From Astropecten irregularis (Eukaryota > Echinodermata > Asteroidea > Paxillosida > Astropectinidae): a DNA stretch of 64,000 nt. This document shows positions 10,846 through 25,800 of this stretch, one piece after another. Where the stretch lies: assembly GCA_963971285.1 (NCBI GenBank), contig OZ020255.1:16326931-16390930 (forward strand), in the 5' to 3' direction. The position numbers were made by a program, and so were the translations under genes. The notes beneath the pieces are model-generated. The model worked only from the letters and a program-made list of their open reading frames with translations. It made no database searches and was not told where the DNA came from. The number at the start of each line of letters is the position of its first letter. Position 1 is the stretch's first letter.

Positions 10846-13800
10846 ATGGACGGTGCAAGTGTGATCGCAGAGGCTCTTCTGGCACAGGTAGGGTTCAAAT
10901 AGCTAAATCGTTGACCATAATCGTCACAAATCGTGTAACAATGCAATGCACGTTGTGTACTTCTTCATCGTGGATGCGAAGTTAACTTGAACTTGAAGTC
11001 TTAGAGTTATGTAATTATTGTTAGGATTCTTGCTAGTTAGGATGATTGGGGGTAACCTCAGTTTAGTACACTCAGGGTAGCTGGTACCCAGCTTCTACAG
11101 TAAACTAATACGACTGGGTCTCGGTACCAGACTATACCAGCTAACATGAGTGTACTAAACTGAGGTAACGCCGATGATCGGAACCTTGGTCCATCATGGC
11201 AACATGGACCCTATGGTGAAGGTTACATGCATGTAGGTCCAAGTCCTCATGTCAGACCATGTTTTCCCGGCCTTCTTTCATGCCCTATTGTCAATCTGTT
11301 ATTTCAATAGGGGGCGTCCTTTAAAAGGGCGCATCCACTATTCTCGTCTTGTACGCGATTCCCCCTTTACCAGCCCATGATGCATTGCAGTGTTGTGGGA
11401 TATGGCGATCAGCAATCAGACCAAGGGTTACGATCACCGCAACTAGGCCTACAGATTTGTGCAATCTGTTCTTTATTTGACAAAAGCTCCTTGATAACAT
11501 TCCCGTCTATTGATCAATGATCTGATTTGATATGATTGATTTTGTACAGGGTGTCGAGTATGTATTTGGTATCGTCGGTGTGCCTGTGATCGAGGTTGGC
11601 ATGGCAGTACAAGCAGCTGGCATCAAATACATCGGAATGAGGAATGAGCAAGCTGTAAGCTCAGTGCATGATTACTTAAAATACAATCGCTTCCGCTTAG
11701 CAGAAATTGATTCACAACTCATTGTAATGTTGCCGAATACCGGGCGTAAATCATATTCATTTATGACATTTTGGCTGGTAACCCGCACTATCAAGAAGAG
11801 CCTGTTTTGTGCTAAGCAAATTATTGTCGTGCTTATTAGTTACAAAATTGGCCGCTGGCGTTATTGTTCGTCTAAATTATCTGTCTGCATGCTAAAGTCT
11901 AAAGTGCTTGGAATTAGGAGAGCCAGACATTATGATCCTAGCAGGATCTCTCTCAAAGGCTAATAAAGTCTAAAGCGGATACATTATTTATGTGTAAGAC
12001 CTCACAAGCAGAGTAGCGGAGAAACCAATAACACTGCAGTGCACCAATGACACAGATTACCAGCCAAAAAAGTCACACATATGCATATTGAATCTGACTG
12101 GTATCCAATTATTTTTTGTCTATGGGCCTTTACGAAATGAGGCTTGATGCTACGCTTGGGAATTATTTTGCTACTTCCATTTTGTGTCCATAATGAAATG
12201 ATGGGCTTGAGATACGAAGCTGGAGCCTTTCTTTGGCTTCGTCATGTGGCCCAATCCCTTCGTTTCGTTTTGTGGGCCTCAAATTATGGTAGCAAAAAAT
12301 AAGCCCCAAGCTTCGCCCCAAGCCTGGTTTCATAAAGGCCCCATAAAAATGTTTTCTGTTGTTCATAGTCCACCCACACCAAGTTTTGAAATACTGGTCT
12401 AGAAGTTGTAATTTTTGTTTGTTCACAGGCAGCTTATGCAGCGAGTGCTATCGGCTATCTCACAGGAAGGTCAGTAAAATGTACTTATTGTTGATGTCTT
12501 GAATATTAATCTACGAACAAATATAATTGACTATTAGGGACACCACCAACCTGTAGTGTAGACACGTGCATCTCAAACCTGGGGGGTATGATCCTGTAGC
12601 TGGATCGTACTTCCATATACGTTTGTGCACAAAATAGTTTTTTATAAAAAATGAAAACCTGGGAGGGGGGGGGGGGGGGGGGTTGTAACCCTCAACCCCC
12701 CGTGATCTGCGCCCATGCCACTGACATAGGGCTGGATAGCTCAGTTGGTAAGAGCCCCGGTATGGTGTTCCGGAGGTTACTGGTTCGAAACTAACTCTAG
12801 TAAAACTAAATTTTTCTTTGTTCACTTTTCAATGACTGGATATTAATCTTTAATATTGATTCTGGGTTCTCTTTTCAAAACAGGCCTGGAGTTTGTCTTG
12901 TGGTGTCTGGTCCCGGAATGTTGAATACTATCTCAGGGTTAGCCAATGCGACAGTTAACTGCTGGTGAGTCAAATACTAGACCCACTTTTTAAATTGAAT
13001 TTCATCCCAGTCAGAGTATCATAGTGTTTACCAAGTTTAGTCTGTGTGTATTATTTCCACTCCATTTTGTAATTGTTTGTTCTCACAAATTTTCAGGCCG
13101 ATGATTGTGATTGGAGGATCCAGCGATAGTGATCAAGATTCTATGGGAGCATTCCAAGAGTATCCCCAGGTCAGGTCATGAATATTTATAGATTCCAGCA
13201 GAAACAGTTGATTGGCTGACAAAATTAATCAGTACATGTGATTGGTTGAAAGTAAAGTATAACATTGAATATTCATGACTCATACTCGTTAATTACTCTG
13301 TTCATTTCTTGGGTTTGTTTATTTTGTTAAATTTGTTGACACTAGAAATATAGATACTTGGAAAACTTCCAAAGGCCAAACAAAATGTAACAGAAAGAAC
13401 AAGCAGGAATGTTGTTGGCGTCGCACCCAAGTTTATAAATAATTGCAAATACATGTCTATGCCAACAGGTTGAAAGTGCCAGATTGTGTGCCAAGTACAC
13501 AGCTCGTCCTAAGAGTATTCAACAAATTCCCTTCTTCATTGAAAAGGTAAGTCTAAAGGACCTGCATACTAAATGAGCAAATTATAAACCAAAGTGTGTA
13601 ATTCCCTGAAAGATTACAATGGCATCCAAGATCAGCAGGATACAGGGATAGTGGTTGAGAATAGTTGAGAATCTTAGTTAAGCACCAGTTGCATGAACTT
13701 TGCTATAATTTTGCTTTGGAATCATTTGTTTGTCAACACAAATTGGATCTGTATTCAGTTGTTGAATAAAAGCTTAAATACTTGTATGTATTTTGTGATT

Positions 13801-16800
13801 ACTACAAAATAAGAAGATTCCTCATTTCTGAATTATTTATTTGTTGTTGTTAAATTTGCATTTGTAGGCAGTACGTATCAGCATGTATGGTCGACCAGGA
13901 GCTTGCTATATTGATATCAGTGGAGAGTTGGTGAACAAAACAGTCCCAGAAGAATCTATAAGGTAAAGAGACAAACTCACTATTTTGGAAAAACGTTCCA
14001 CATTTTCTGAAATTGTTTGGACTATTGTGGGTTATCTGATATCGTGACAGGGAGCTGTCTAATGGTGTATGATCTTTTCACACGATGCTTGAAAAAACTT
14101 TCAAGGCTTGCGAGTTTTTTCTCATGCTTGAGAAATCTTACAAAAGTATCATCGTGTGGAAGGACACCAATGCTTGAGAGTGACCGACGTCCCTGGTGGA
14201 TCCTTGAGAAATTTCTCAAGCATGAGAAAAACTTGCAAGCCTTGTGTCTGTTTTTAGCATCGTGTGAAAAGGCCTGTTTAATGTGTTTGTGATAAACTTT
14301 TGGACCACTCATTGTCTTCCGAAGGATCATGCCCAAGGTGCTACCTCCTCCACCAATGCTCGCCTCTCCAGACCTCGTCCTAAAGGCTGTCCAACTCCTG
14401 ATGTCTGCTAAGAATCCTCTCATCATTGTCGGCAAAGGTCAGCATTTAAGTCATCTTCTGGATATAGTTGATGATTTCAAAATTATTTTTTACTGTCCCA
14501 TCATGAAACAAGAATAAGGATATCTGAAATGGAAGACCAATGGCAAGGCCAAGGCTGCAAGAGTCAGGCCTGTTAGGGGCCTGTTTGTTTCACGCACGAC
14601 ATCACGGATGCTGCTGATCCAGATCCCAATATAGCGTAGATCTGCAAGATCACTGATCGAGTGCCGAAACAAACGGGCCTTTGAATTCCTAGCTTAAAGT
14701 TCCTCTCCCTGAAGCACGACTGCTAATCTCTTCTCAGTATAGACCTTTCTTTCACAACGTCACAGCCCAAGTTTTTGCCAACCAACATGGCGGAAACTAT
14801 GGCGAGCCGTCAAAGCCAGGCATAAAAAATAACCACAATTTAAACACAACGTTGAAAGATATTGCTGAATGTAATGGAAACAACAAAAGCAATGACGGTA
14901 TGTATTTTGTGTGCTATGGAAAGTTTGTAAAAATGTTGAATTTGGTCACGCCGTCTTTCAAGAAAATGAAATGATTTGCATCATTTGGACGCCCATACCA
15001 TGGAGGAAGGAAAATTGCCAACCAGCATGTCAGTGTTTGTAAACAAAAGAAAGGTCTATGTTGATGTAATTCTTCTATATTGTCTAGGAGCTGCTTACGC
15101 CCATGCTGAGAGGAATATCCGAGAGTTGGTGATGAGATACGGATTTCCATTCATACCTTCTCCTATGGGCAAGGGCGTGGTGGAAGACGACCATCCACAG
15201 TGTGTCATAGCCGCTAGATCCAGGTGAGGTATAGTTAGTGTTCATGGGAGTCAGGGTACCATTCCGCAAAGCATTATGGTATAGCAATGGGTGAAATCAC
15301 TATTCCGATGCAACCCAAGACTGTATTGGTGTCCATAGTGGGGTATATCACAGATATAAACTCTTGTTATACTGGTTGACAAAAGATTGGTACATGATGA
15401 TCCAGCTATGTCTTACTTTTACAGACTTCTTAGGATTGGCAGACCTTAATGGGTGCTGCCATGACTGGGGGCCATCACACAGATGCATACTAAAATGCAT
15501 AGACAAAAGGTTGACATGAGTCTTGGGGATGGCCTTAGCTAATGGCTGCCTTTTATACGGAGGCCATTTTGGATTTGTCTATACAAAACAGAACAACAAA
15601 GAAAAAGACTCCAGTTTATGATGCCAGCAGAAAACAATGACAGTCCAGACAATCTTTTATCTTCAAAATATCTGAATAAAAAGCTTGTCTTTAAATAATA
15701 AAGCAAATGTCTTCAAAATATGATCAAATTTACAGAAAAATATGAACTAAGAAGTAAATTAATGAAAATGATCTGTTTATTGGAAAAGTGGAAATTTTAA
15801 ATGTCATTTAATTCCAGCAAGCACAATTATCATAAGATTGTAAGATTGTAGAATTAACAGCCAATTTGAGGTTAAGTTTGCAATGGATACTTTTAAACTA
15901 AAGAGGGCAGCAGATATATAGGTCCTTTTGAGTTATGGCTTAAATACCGAGCATGTGTTTGCTTGTTTGGTTTTTTTTTAAATACATGCATAGATGATTT
16001 GTTAAATACATTTTCTGTTAAAGGTACCTTTTGTTGAGCAATGTTGCAGTGACCATTATGCTAGTGGTGTGTTACATACAGATTAACATTAGTTTTGTCA
16101 TTTTGTTATGCTTCGTGGGTTTGTGATCATAATACTAGAGTCATTTTTGCCATCGGATCGATAGATGAGTTTCTTCCGTTCGTTGCGGCAGCGCTCGTTG
16201 ATAGCCGCAAACAATCTCTTGGTGCTTTCCCTCGTACTGCGACACGTTGGAAATCTGGTCTCTACCTCCATAAGGATGATGTTGACAAACTTCACGTTGA
16301 GCTGCTTAAATGTCTTCCCAGTCTTCTTGTTTCCCTTCCCGCTGGTATTGCTGGTCAGAAGCTCCTCCTTGGTGAAGATCTTCCCGGCGAGACGGTAGGC
16401 AAAGGCGGCAGGTGTGTTTGTCTTGAACAGGACATCCTCCATCTCATTCTTGGTGAGTGTGAGAGGCGAGTTGATGTAGCCAAGATAGATTTTGGTCTCG
16501 GTAGCGTCTGTGTAGCGGAAGCTGTACAGGACCTGAGGATGCGAGTAGGAGGTCTCAATGGGGTAGAGAGGAGGCAGAGTCGGAATGCTGGGTTTGTTGG
16601 CATCCTGAGCAGAGAACGAAGACAGGTCAGATTGGGCCTGGCTTACAGGACTGGAAATGATACCCTGAGACTCTCTACTGCTTGATGTTGATGCTACCGT
16701 GCTCTGAGACGGCTGAACAAGCCCAGAGCATGCCACTCCTCTACCTAGTGAAGAATTTCCCAAGGACTGTGAGCAATACAGAGACACTGGTGTTGCGAGA

Positions 16801-19800
16801 ATGTCCGATTCTGATTGGTCCGAAGTGACCTCCACGACCTTACTGTTCTCCTCCAGGTGACACAGCGTGTTCTGAATCGCAGCTACCTGGTGGCTGAGCT
16901 GCTGTTGGTTTTGCTGCATGATTTCTATCTCAGATGCCACATGATCCTGGGAGGCTTGGATGTTCTGGAGCGTAGAGAGGATACCCTCCACAAATTTTCG
17001 GCTCTTGTGGTTATCAACCTGGATTCAAATAAATCATCAAGATGAAATTTAAGGCAGAGTATCAAGAGATTCCATGCAAGATTTAAAGAGATAAATTCAA
17101 AAGTAACAGGCCTGTGGAATAAGTGAGTAACTTTTCTGGGAAGCTTGAGATTGGTGGTTTTAGAAGAACTGCAGATGAAACGCAACCTTCCGGTCAGTTT
17201 GATCATGCCGTCTTCATAGCCTTCTTAATAGCCCCGATGCTTAGAAATAATGTAGGTGAAATAGAGAGTGCATCCTAATTCTATACATTCACTGTTTCTC
17301 ATGATAATTATTGTACAAAGCTTACCATTGAGGACTGTTCCTGTGATGTTGTGCATTCTTCAGTCTTAATCTGTAAAAACCCAACAAAAAATAATAAAAA
17401 AATTTCCAAAGACACTTTATGAGTATAACATTGACCCATCGATGAAGAATTGTGACTGAAAGTGAGGTTCGTTCACGCAAGAGTTTTTTTTATATCCTAC
17501 CATCAACCCACATGCTACCATACCTTACCTAGTAACTTCTCTTCAGCTGCCATTTCATAGAGCTACTTAAGCACAAAATTTGCTTAAGCATGAAAAATCT
17601 TCCTTGATCAAACTTGATTGCCAACCATATTTTCATTTGATGTTTACTGCTTTTGACTTGTATTCAGACATTGTTTACTGATCTCAACATTCACAACAAG
17701 TTTTGGCTTACATACTGATTTGATTTTTGGTGCTTAAGCAGCTCTATGAAATTGGGCCCTGGTAGTTAAAGTTCTTGGATGCTGCAGCAAAAGTTAGGAC
17801 ATAGACTGTCAATGTATTTCTTAGTACTTACCCGCTTGCATCTGATTGGTACATCGCCCTGTCCATCTGGATCCTTTCTTCTCTTAGCCTGGAACAAATA
17901 AAAAATATACCAAGGAATCAGTTTCAAGAAGTTTGAGTAAAGAGAATGTGGTCTAAGGATACTGTGTCATGCTAGATCTGGGTGGATTTCAGGACGGTTC
18001 CTGGCCAAAATGCCCTCAGATTTGCCCAAGGCATGCTGGACATTCTTGGATGCGAGAAGATTCCTCGCCAAAATGTCACTGCTAGATTTGGGTGAATTCA
18101 GGATTTCAGGAGAGTTCCTGGCCCAAAATGCCTTCAAATTTGGCCAAGGCATGCTGGACTTTCTTGGATTTAGATGGATGCGGGAAGATTCCTCACCAAA
18201 ATGCCTGTGGGGTAATGGTATGGAATGTGCTTCAGGGACAGTACACTGCAAAATAAATGATGGAAAAAGTACATTCAGGAAGGTTCCTGGCCAAAATGCG
18301 AAATATTTAGGGAACAGAATACGCCAAATGAATACTGCACATTGTTTGATTTTGATGGACGTGGAAAGATTTCAGGCAAAACTGCCTGTGGGGATATACT
18401 ATAAGAATACTGGAAAATATTTAATAGAAAGAGTTGACGAAGGAAGGTTCTTAGTTTTTTATGCCCAGGGGCTAGGTTTGACAGAGATCTCCTTACCTCT
18501 CTGTTGTTGGAGCCCCACGGACTTTTACCCGCTGGTTGATTTTTACACATATTCCTGAGCAGTGACATCACCATCTCGTCTCCAAGGGCGATCGCATCTC
18601 TCCATCTTCTGCCATCGCTGTCCTCATTGATGACTTGTATGTCATCCTCTTGGTGTGTTGTTTCATCTCTGTCATCGTCATCTCCCATGTCAACCTCAAC
18701 ATTGTCACCTAAAAATCAGCAATTGGTGAAAAAAGTCACTGTTATTAATTATTTTTTGTCGGGGAGACATAGCATTTTGCAAAAAAGGCTTGCCCTTCAC
18801 TACAACGCACATCAGCTTTTCAGCATTTTTCTGACTCGGTGCTTTTTGAGTGCACATGAAAAAAAATCACTGGAGTTTGGAGTTTGGCGTTTGGAGTGTT
18901 GAACACTTTATTTTACTTCTTTAGTATACTCACAGTTGGCCTCCGTGCCCTGCATAGTTTGAGAACTCATCCATATTACTATTTGAGTCTGATATTTATG
19001 ATACCATATCCAAAGCCTTACCTTAGTCTAACACCATTTGAGTAGGACCGTTCCTTGTCCTGCCAATGTCTACCTCTGTGCAGTGGCCCTATGACACATT
19101 ACTTTAACTTAAGACCAAATTGTGCCATCAAGCCTCATTGCTATATTTAGATTTTGGTGGATTTGGGATGCTGGGTAGGGTCAAAGGTCAATGATATTCT
19201 TCCCTATGTAAGGAGCAGTTCAGTGCAGTAGCAACTCAAATTCTGTGGGAACATTTGATGGGGCGCCGTGGTTCAGACAATGGCTTAATTAAGATAATGG
19301 ATTCCATTATCTTTCAAATATACCATGCCGACCAAGAATAGCACAGAGGAAAAACTAGGACCTCGTACCTGGTTTGAAGTCAGTCTGTCTGACTTGGTGT
19401 CTGCATACAAGGCGATAGGTACCATCGAATGCACAGTCATTGCCTTGAAATAAGACACAGATTGGATGGTAGCCTGGTTGTGACATGGTGACCTGGGAAA
19501 AAGAAATCAAGAATCAAGAGAAAGACATTATTGAATATTGCCTTATAATTATGAAATTGGTATCAATACAGTGTTTGATAAAACACAAAGAGGAATAAGA
19601 TGTAACATGCAATTTTGTTTTTGGTAAAAAAAAACCAGGTTAATAAAACACAAAGGAAGGTTGGGTAACTTGGGTGTGACCCGCAATTTGTTGTTTTTTA
19701 TATTCTTTTAAACATTAATTTTATAATTACTATTACGTGGGGGATGGGAGAGTTTTAGTAACAAAAAACTAAAGACGGATTGTTAAATTAAACCATAAAT

Positions 19801-22800
19801 TGTATCTATACTCAACTCATATTGCATCACATAAAAACAAAGGATGGGTAACATATTTCTGTATTTACTGGGCTGAAAATGTATGATTATTTACACCACT
19901 TCACTTGAAATTGTCACCTCAAAATACTTTTTATACATCTCATTTTTGTAAATTATTTCAAATCTGAATTTTTGAAAAAAATAAGTTTGGATTCAGACAT
20001 TCGTCTATCTTTGTTTTTAATAAAAAAATATTATCCAACTCTAGTATGAGTTTAACTTAACTTAATTTAACTTTAAGTACTAGTTGTAAAAACACTTCTT
20101 TTGAAACTTTGCTGTTTGTGCAATGAAGTCTGTAGCTGGAATAAACTTCCCAGGTTCCGATATTTCCCCCAGCATATTTACACGGATTATATTAAAATTA
20201 GAGGCTGATAAAGTGATAATATATGATGAAAAACGGATTCCGCCGCTTGGGGGATTCCTTCTGGCCCGTTGTTTGTAACCTTGCCCCTAATAAATCGATA
20301 TACAAGCACATCCTTGGCGTTCACGTGACCCGTGAAATTATAAGTCGGGGTCCGCTGAGGATCAGAAAAAAAAAATCGAAACTTCACTACATGCTCGGCA
20401 TAACATTAGACATGCATGCCCACCCGTACGAGTAATATATTTCATATCTCAACAGTAGGCCTACCTTACTTTTGGAGGTAGGCCTACTATTTGGAGCAAT
20501 TTTACGGCTATAAACGTTAGACCGGCCGACCTACAACTCACGAAACCGAATCGTTCTATATTTACCTTCACAAAAGACTGTATACACTGAAAGTGTAACG
20601 CAGATATTTACCAAACCACAATGAAAAACGGCGCGGTAATTTCCCGTAGTTGTTCACCTACAACAATACCCAATTAACACCAAGTTTTGCGCCCAAATTC
20701 CCAGCAAACTCGACCTTACGTACATCCTAATTAAAACTAGACGTATACTTACCCAAATGCGGACCAAAATATTCGCCAAATATGTAGTTTTCTCTCGTGA
20801 TCGGCGCTCGCTGTGAGCGGTTTGGTTACTTTACCATCGGTGGACCAGTGTAATGGCGACCGCGGCTAGCTGTACATCTACCGTACCGCTAGGCAGTGTA
20901 CACGCGTACGGTACGTGGTGTTAATGCACCGCGTACTGCATACACACACAGTACAGTAGTAATCATTGCGGTTATGTACAGCTAGCTTACCGTACCGTGC
21001 CGAATAATCGCAGTCATATTTACACACAGCGGTCGAACTGCACGCAGTTTGGCTGCATGCGATATGCCGCGCGTGCGGGTACATGTCATGTAGTATCACC
21101 CCAATGCTAATTATCATATTTCTTTCCATTGTGAAAGCGGTGAATTTCATGTGAATACGAATGGTAGCAAATTAACCGGCGGTTACGGCAATAATTACTG
21201 ACTTTAAGATAAATAATTGGAAATAAATATTCCACTAAAATGAAATGACTATATATCGAAATATTAGAGGCTGAAAAGTTACTGGAAATTGTTTTCTGTA
21301 ATTCTGTTAATAAAATAACTTAATATAATCAACAAATAACCACAAGGGACCCGGTCCAGGTTTTCTTTGTTCACTTTTCAATCACTGTAAAATAACTTGA
21401 CTTATCTTGGTGTATGACTGTTAAAGGAATAATTGCTTACAATGAATGAACCTCTCCAATAATATATTATTAATTTGTGGGGCTAATTAGGAGTTTGCAT
21501 GATTGTGTCATATATTTCATTTCTTTTTGGTAGGGAAATTGTAGTAAGGGACATCAAGGTGAAAATAAATGTTCCTTATTTCTAAAAATGTATTCATTTG
21601 TTTGCAAGTTATATAAGATTGGTGCAAGTCAAGTATTAAAAGATAAACATGTGTTTATCTTGACACGTGTTGACTTGACTTGATGCATAATTTGATTTCA
21701 ATGATTAAGTACTGTTACATTTTTAATTAATAACAGAGGGTTTGCTCAAACATTGTAGTGCATTTGACTCTCTAGTCTATGTCACTCAAGTCAGTTGTTG
21801 TATCATGGCTTGTATTATTGTACATATTGCTGCAGGGCATTACTACAGGCTGATGTCGTTCTACTCCTCGGTGCTCGTCTCAATTGGATTCTTCATTTTG
21901 GCTTACCTCCGAGATTTAACCCCAATGTTAAATTCATTCAGGTGCGTTTATTCATTATTAGTCAGATACTTTTTGAAACCGGGCTTCGGCTCTGGCTTTG
22001 ACTTAATCGCTGTCATCCAAAACCAGACTTTCTTTTAAAACTTGTTTTTCAAAAACAGAGTAATTACTACCAAACTGTATCCAGAAGCCCCTCTTCTTTA
22101 TACCTTTTTCTTTAGATTGTAATACTTATATTTTGAAAAACAATTACATTTGTGTTCCTGTAGTAATTCATAACTTGAGCAATTACTTAAATTTCAAAAT
22201 TGATTTCAAAGGACTGATCAAAAAGCTATTTAGAAATTCGTTTTACATGTATTTTCAGAATCCCGCAATTGTCCAAAAAGTTAAAACCACAATGGAAACT
22301 AAACTTTTTTTCTTGTATTTGTATATTTTTTTTAGATTGATATATGTCCAGAGGAACTTGGGAACAACATAGGAGGTGATAGAATGCTAGGAGTAGCTGG
22401 AGACCTGAACTCAGTGACAAAGCAGGTACAAACCTCTGAAATTTATCCAGTTTTCTTCACTGTTTTGTGAATCCCGGAAAGTGTCAGTTTCATGAAGATG
22501 ATTGTATCATTTGCATCTTAAAGGTAGTATCATACTTTGGTTTTTGTCAAAGAAATACAGATTTATGGGCAAAAATATAAAGGAAGATTCAGTAACAGTC
22601 ATCCGTGAAAATTTCAGTCTCATACATTGCTCACTTTTAGAGAAAAAACAATGAAAAATGGCCACAAAATTTCTTAAGTCTTTTCTCTTTTATTTTGATC
22701 TTTTAAAAGATCAAACAGATTTTCAGTTGTTGTTTTACACATTTCTGGATAAAAACACCATTTCAGACGGAAACAATTTACTGGTATGTTTCTACCATCA

Positions 22801-25800
22801 CCATCTTCATACCCTGAAAGTTATACATAAACCTTTGAACCTTTCTGTTTTGGTCTCTTACCAAAGTATGATACTACATTTAAATATTAAATCTCAGAAT
22901 TGGGAGTAATATGTTTTATGCCATTTTTCAGAAGCATTCAAAAGCTTTCAAGCCGCAATGAAATGTCAAAGACTTTCTTCAAAGAGATTGGTTAAGAATT
23001 AGGAGATTATTGTATTCAGAATAACTTCTCATAATCTTTGCAAATTTTCTTTGAAGTTGTTGGATGAGTTCAAATCTACAAGTCCCAATTGGAGGTATCC
23101 TAGCAACACACCATGGTGGCAGAGTCTCATGAGCAAAGTATCAGCCAATCAGAAGGCTAGCCAGGCACTTGGTGCTGACCAATCAGTTCCAATGAGCTTC
23201 TACTGTGCTCTGGACAAGGTCAGTTCTCTAATAAGTTTTCCCTTCTCTTTGTTTATTTGTTCATTTGTAGGTACGATGCATTGGTTCAATGGGAGACTTT
23301 TGGGAGTCGGTCTTGAGTCAACTGCGCACGCGCAAACCATGCTTGCGCAATTGTGAGCATGCGTATTGTATTGCGCGTGCGTGCGCTGTTGACTCAAGAC
23401 CGACTCTCCAAAAGTCTCCCATTAGTTTTGTAGACTTTGGTAGGGGCACCAGTTGCACAGGGGCACCAGTTATCAAGTCCCTCGAAGGAATCAGATTGCT
23501 GTATCTGATTTCAGAAATAGGAACTACCGGTAATAACTTGCTTTGTAGCTTTTTTAAATGAAGTTTTACAAATACTTTATCGGAATTGACTTTGCACAGA
23601 TTCAGAAGCTGATTCCGAGGGATTCCATCATTGTTAGTGAAGGATCAAGTTCCATGGATATTGGAAGGACCGTTCTTCTTAATCACTCCCCACGTCACAG
23701 GTTAGAATATAAATCAGTCCAACTTTCCAAAGTCTGGTTTTCTGCAAGGTGGTCTTTGAGTTTTTACGGCTAAACTCGATTCTTGGAAAATGATTGATTT
23801 TGTTTTTCTGAATTATAATTTTCTCCCTCTTTTTTATTTGATAAATCCTTTTTTTATTTTTTTTTTTTAAATAATCATTCATGTGATTTATTTATGTACT
23901 TTGAGGGGAGGGCTGGGTGCAAGATTTCATGTCACATGATTTTTTTTTCTTCTTTTTTTCTTTTTAAACAAAATGTTTATAAAAAGAAAAGGAAATTTGG
24001 TAAACAAAATTCAACTGAGCATATTATTCAAGATCAATCAAAAAATAAATTTAAACTGTTAATTGATTGTGCTTGTTCAATATTTGGTATTTTATGATAT
24101 ATTTTCCTATTTTGCCCATGTATTATGTACAATAGGATAGATGCAGGTACATTTGGCACTATGGGTGTTGGACTTGGTTTCTCCATAGCTGCTGCCTTAC
24201 TAGCTAGGGACAAGTGGCCGGGAAAGAGGGTGGTATGTGTGGAAGGAGACAGTGCATTCGGCTTCTCTGGGATGGAGGTTGACACTTTTTGCAGGTATGA
24301 GATTTTAGCCTCTTTCTCTCTCTTTTTGTTGTGATTTGCAAATTATTTCCCCAGATTATTGAACCATGTTAGGTTCTAGATCATATCCTTTGCAACTCCG
24401 AAAGATGTTATGTGAAATCACATTAAAACATTGTTTAAATCATTGAAAGGTGAATGAAGAAAAAAACTGACTGGACTTTTTTTGTTCACATTTCGATTAC
24501 TTAAAATTATTCCAGTCAGTTTCCCGTGTGGTTATTTCAAAGCTGAAATATTTTCTTGTATTGATGATTGGGACTTCTAAGCTTTTATTTGTTGTACCTT
24601 TCATCTATCCACTCTGATTTATAAATGTGCCTGTTTAATCATGCCTGGACTTATCGTGGAATATCTTCCTGATGTTTTTGATGTATCCAAGGTACAATTT
24701 GCCCGTCCTGATGATTATTCTGAATAATAACGGCATCGGCTTTGGTATCGACTCTGAGAATTGGCAAGATGTGGACATCAAGGACAGAGGAACTGAGTGA
24801 GTATATGCAAATATCATGCATGGTAGACAATTAGGTTATTAAAGGTACAGAACAGGATTGGTAACATACTCAAACAGAACTGTTCACAGATGTACATATA
24901 ACTTTCAGGTTTGAAAATGGTGCTGGTAGAAACATACTGTTAGAACATTTTCAGCTGAAATGCTGTATATATCCAGAAATTAGTATTAAACAACGACCGA
25001 AAACAGTTTTGAACTCGGGGTTAGATCAAACTTTTGTGAATATATTTGCATATAATGTGAGCGTTTTTCACTGTTTTCTTCAGTTTTCGATGATGATATG
25101 AGCTTAACAAGTCACAGATTTGTTTTTACCCCATGACAAATAAATTATGAACAGTCTGCAGCTGTTCTGTCAACTTTACCAATCCTGTATTGTCTTTAAA
25201 AGGAACACTTTTAAGAGAAATGTTCAGTGTTCAGTGGGAACAGGTGAAGGGGGCTTCTATGCTAAGACCAAAGGACTTGATGAACATCATGCAATTGTAG
25301 GAATAGCTTAGGGGCCAATACTGGTAATTCGTAGAACTTCTCAAACACAATCATTTGCTTAGCCAAGTTTAGTTATGTGAGAAACTTTCTGTGTAGAGAT
25401 TCTTCCTGAACCAGATATGTCAACCCAATATTTTGGCTAGAATGCTACAACAGGTATAATACACCTGGGGTCAATTTCACAAAGCCCTACGATCGATCGT
25501 AACTCGAGACGAGTTACAAAGGATAACCCATTGTATCCTACATAAAGCAGCAGTGCATCATAAGTCCTACAATTGATAGCAACTTACCATGAGTTTTTGG
25601 TGAAATCGACCTCAGAATCCATACTCCAAAAATGTATTCAACTAATCATCTCCCTACACTTATTAAATCCAGCATTCCAGTGACCGGTCTCATGCCTGGT
25701 GCACGCTATGAGAAGGTCATCGAGGCGTTTGGAGGCAAGGGATATTGCGTGACAACGCCAGCACAACTTGAGGGTGCCATTCAGGAGAGCCTGACAAAGT

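Noticed and set aside
11550-11963. HACL1 exon 2 read through to 11963 as a separate 143-aa protein
   Set aside because: A GTAAGC donor follows codon GCT at 11654. The continuation is intron sequence, while splicing to 12429 restores the conserved [11 protein letters not shown].
16095-16685. 196-codon plus-strand frame opposite the BEN-domain exon
   Set aside because: It is the antisense of the last BEN exon. The minus-strand frame has the domain and joins five upstream exons in phase.
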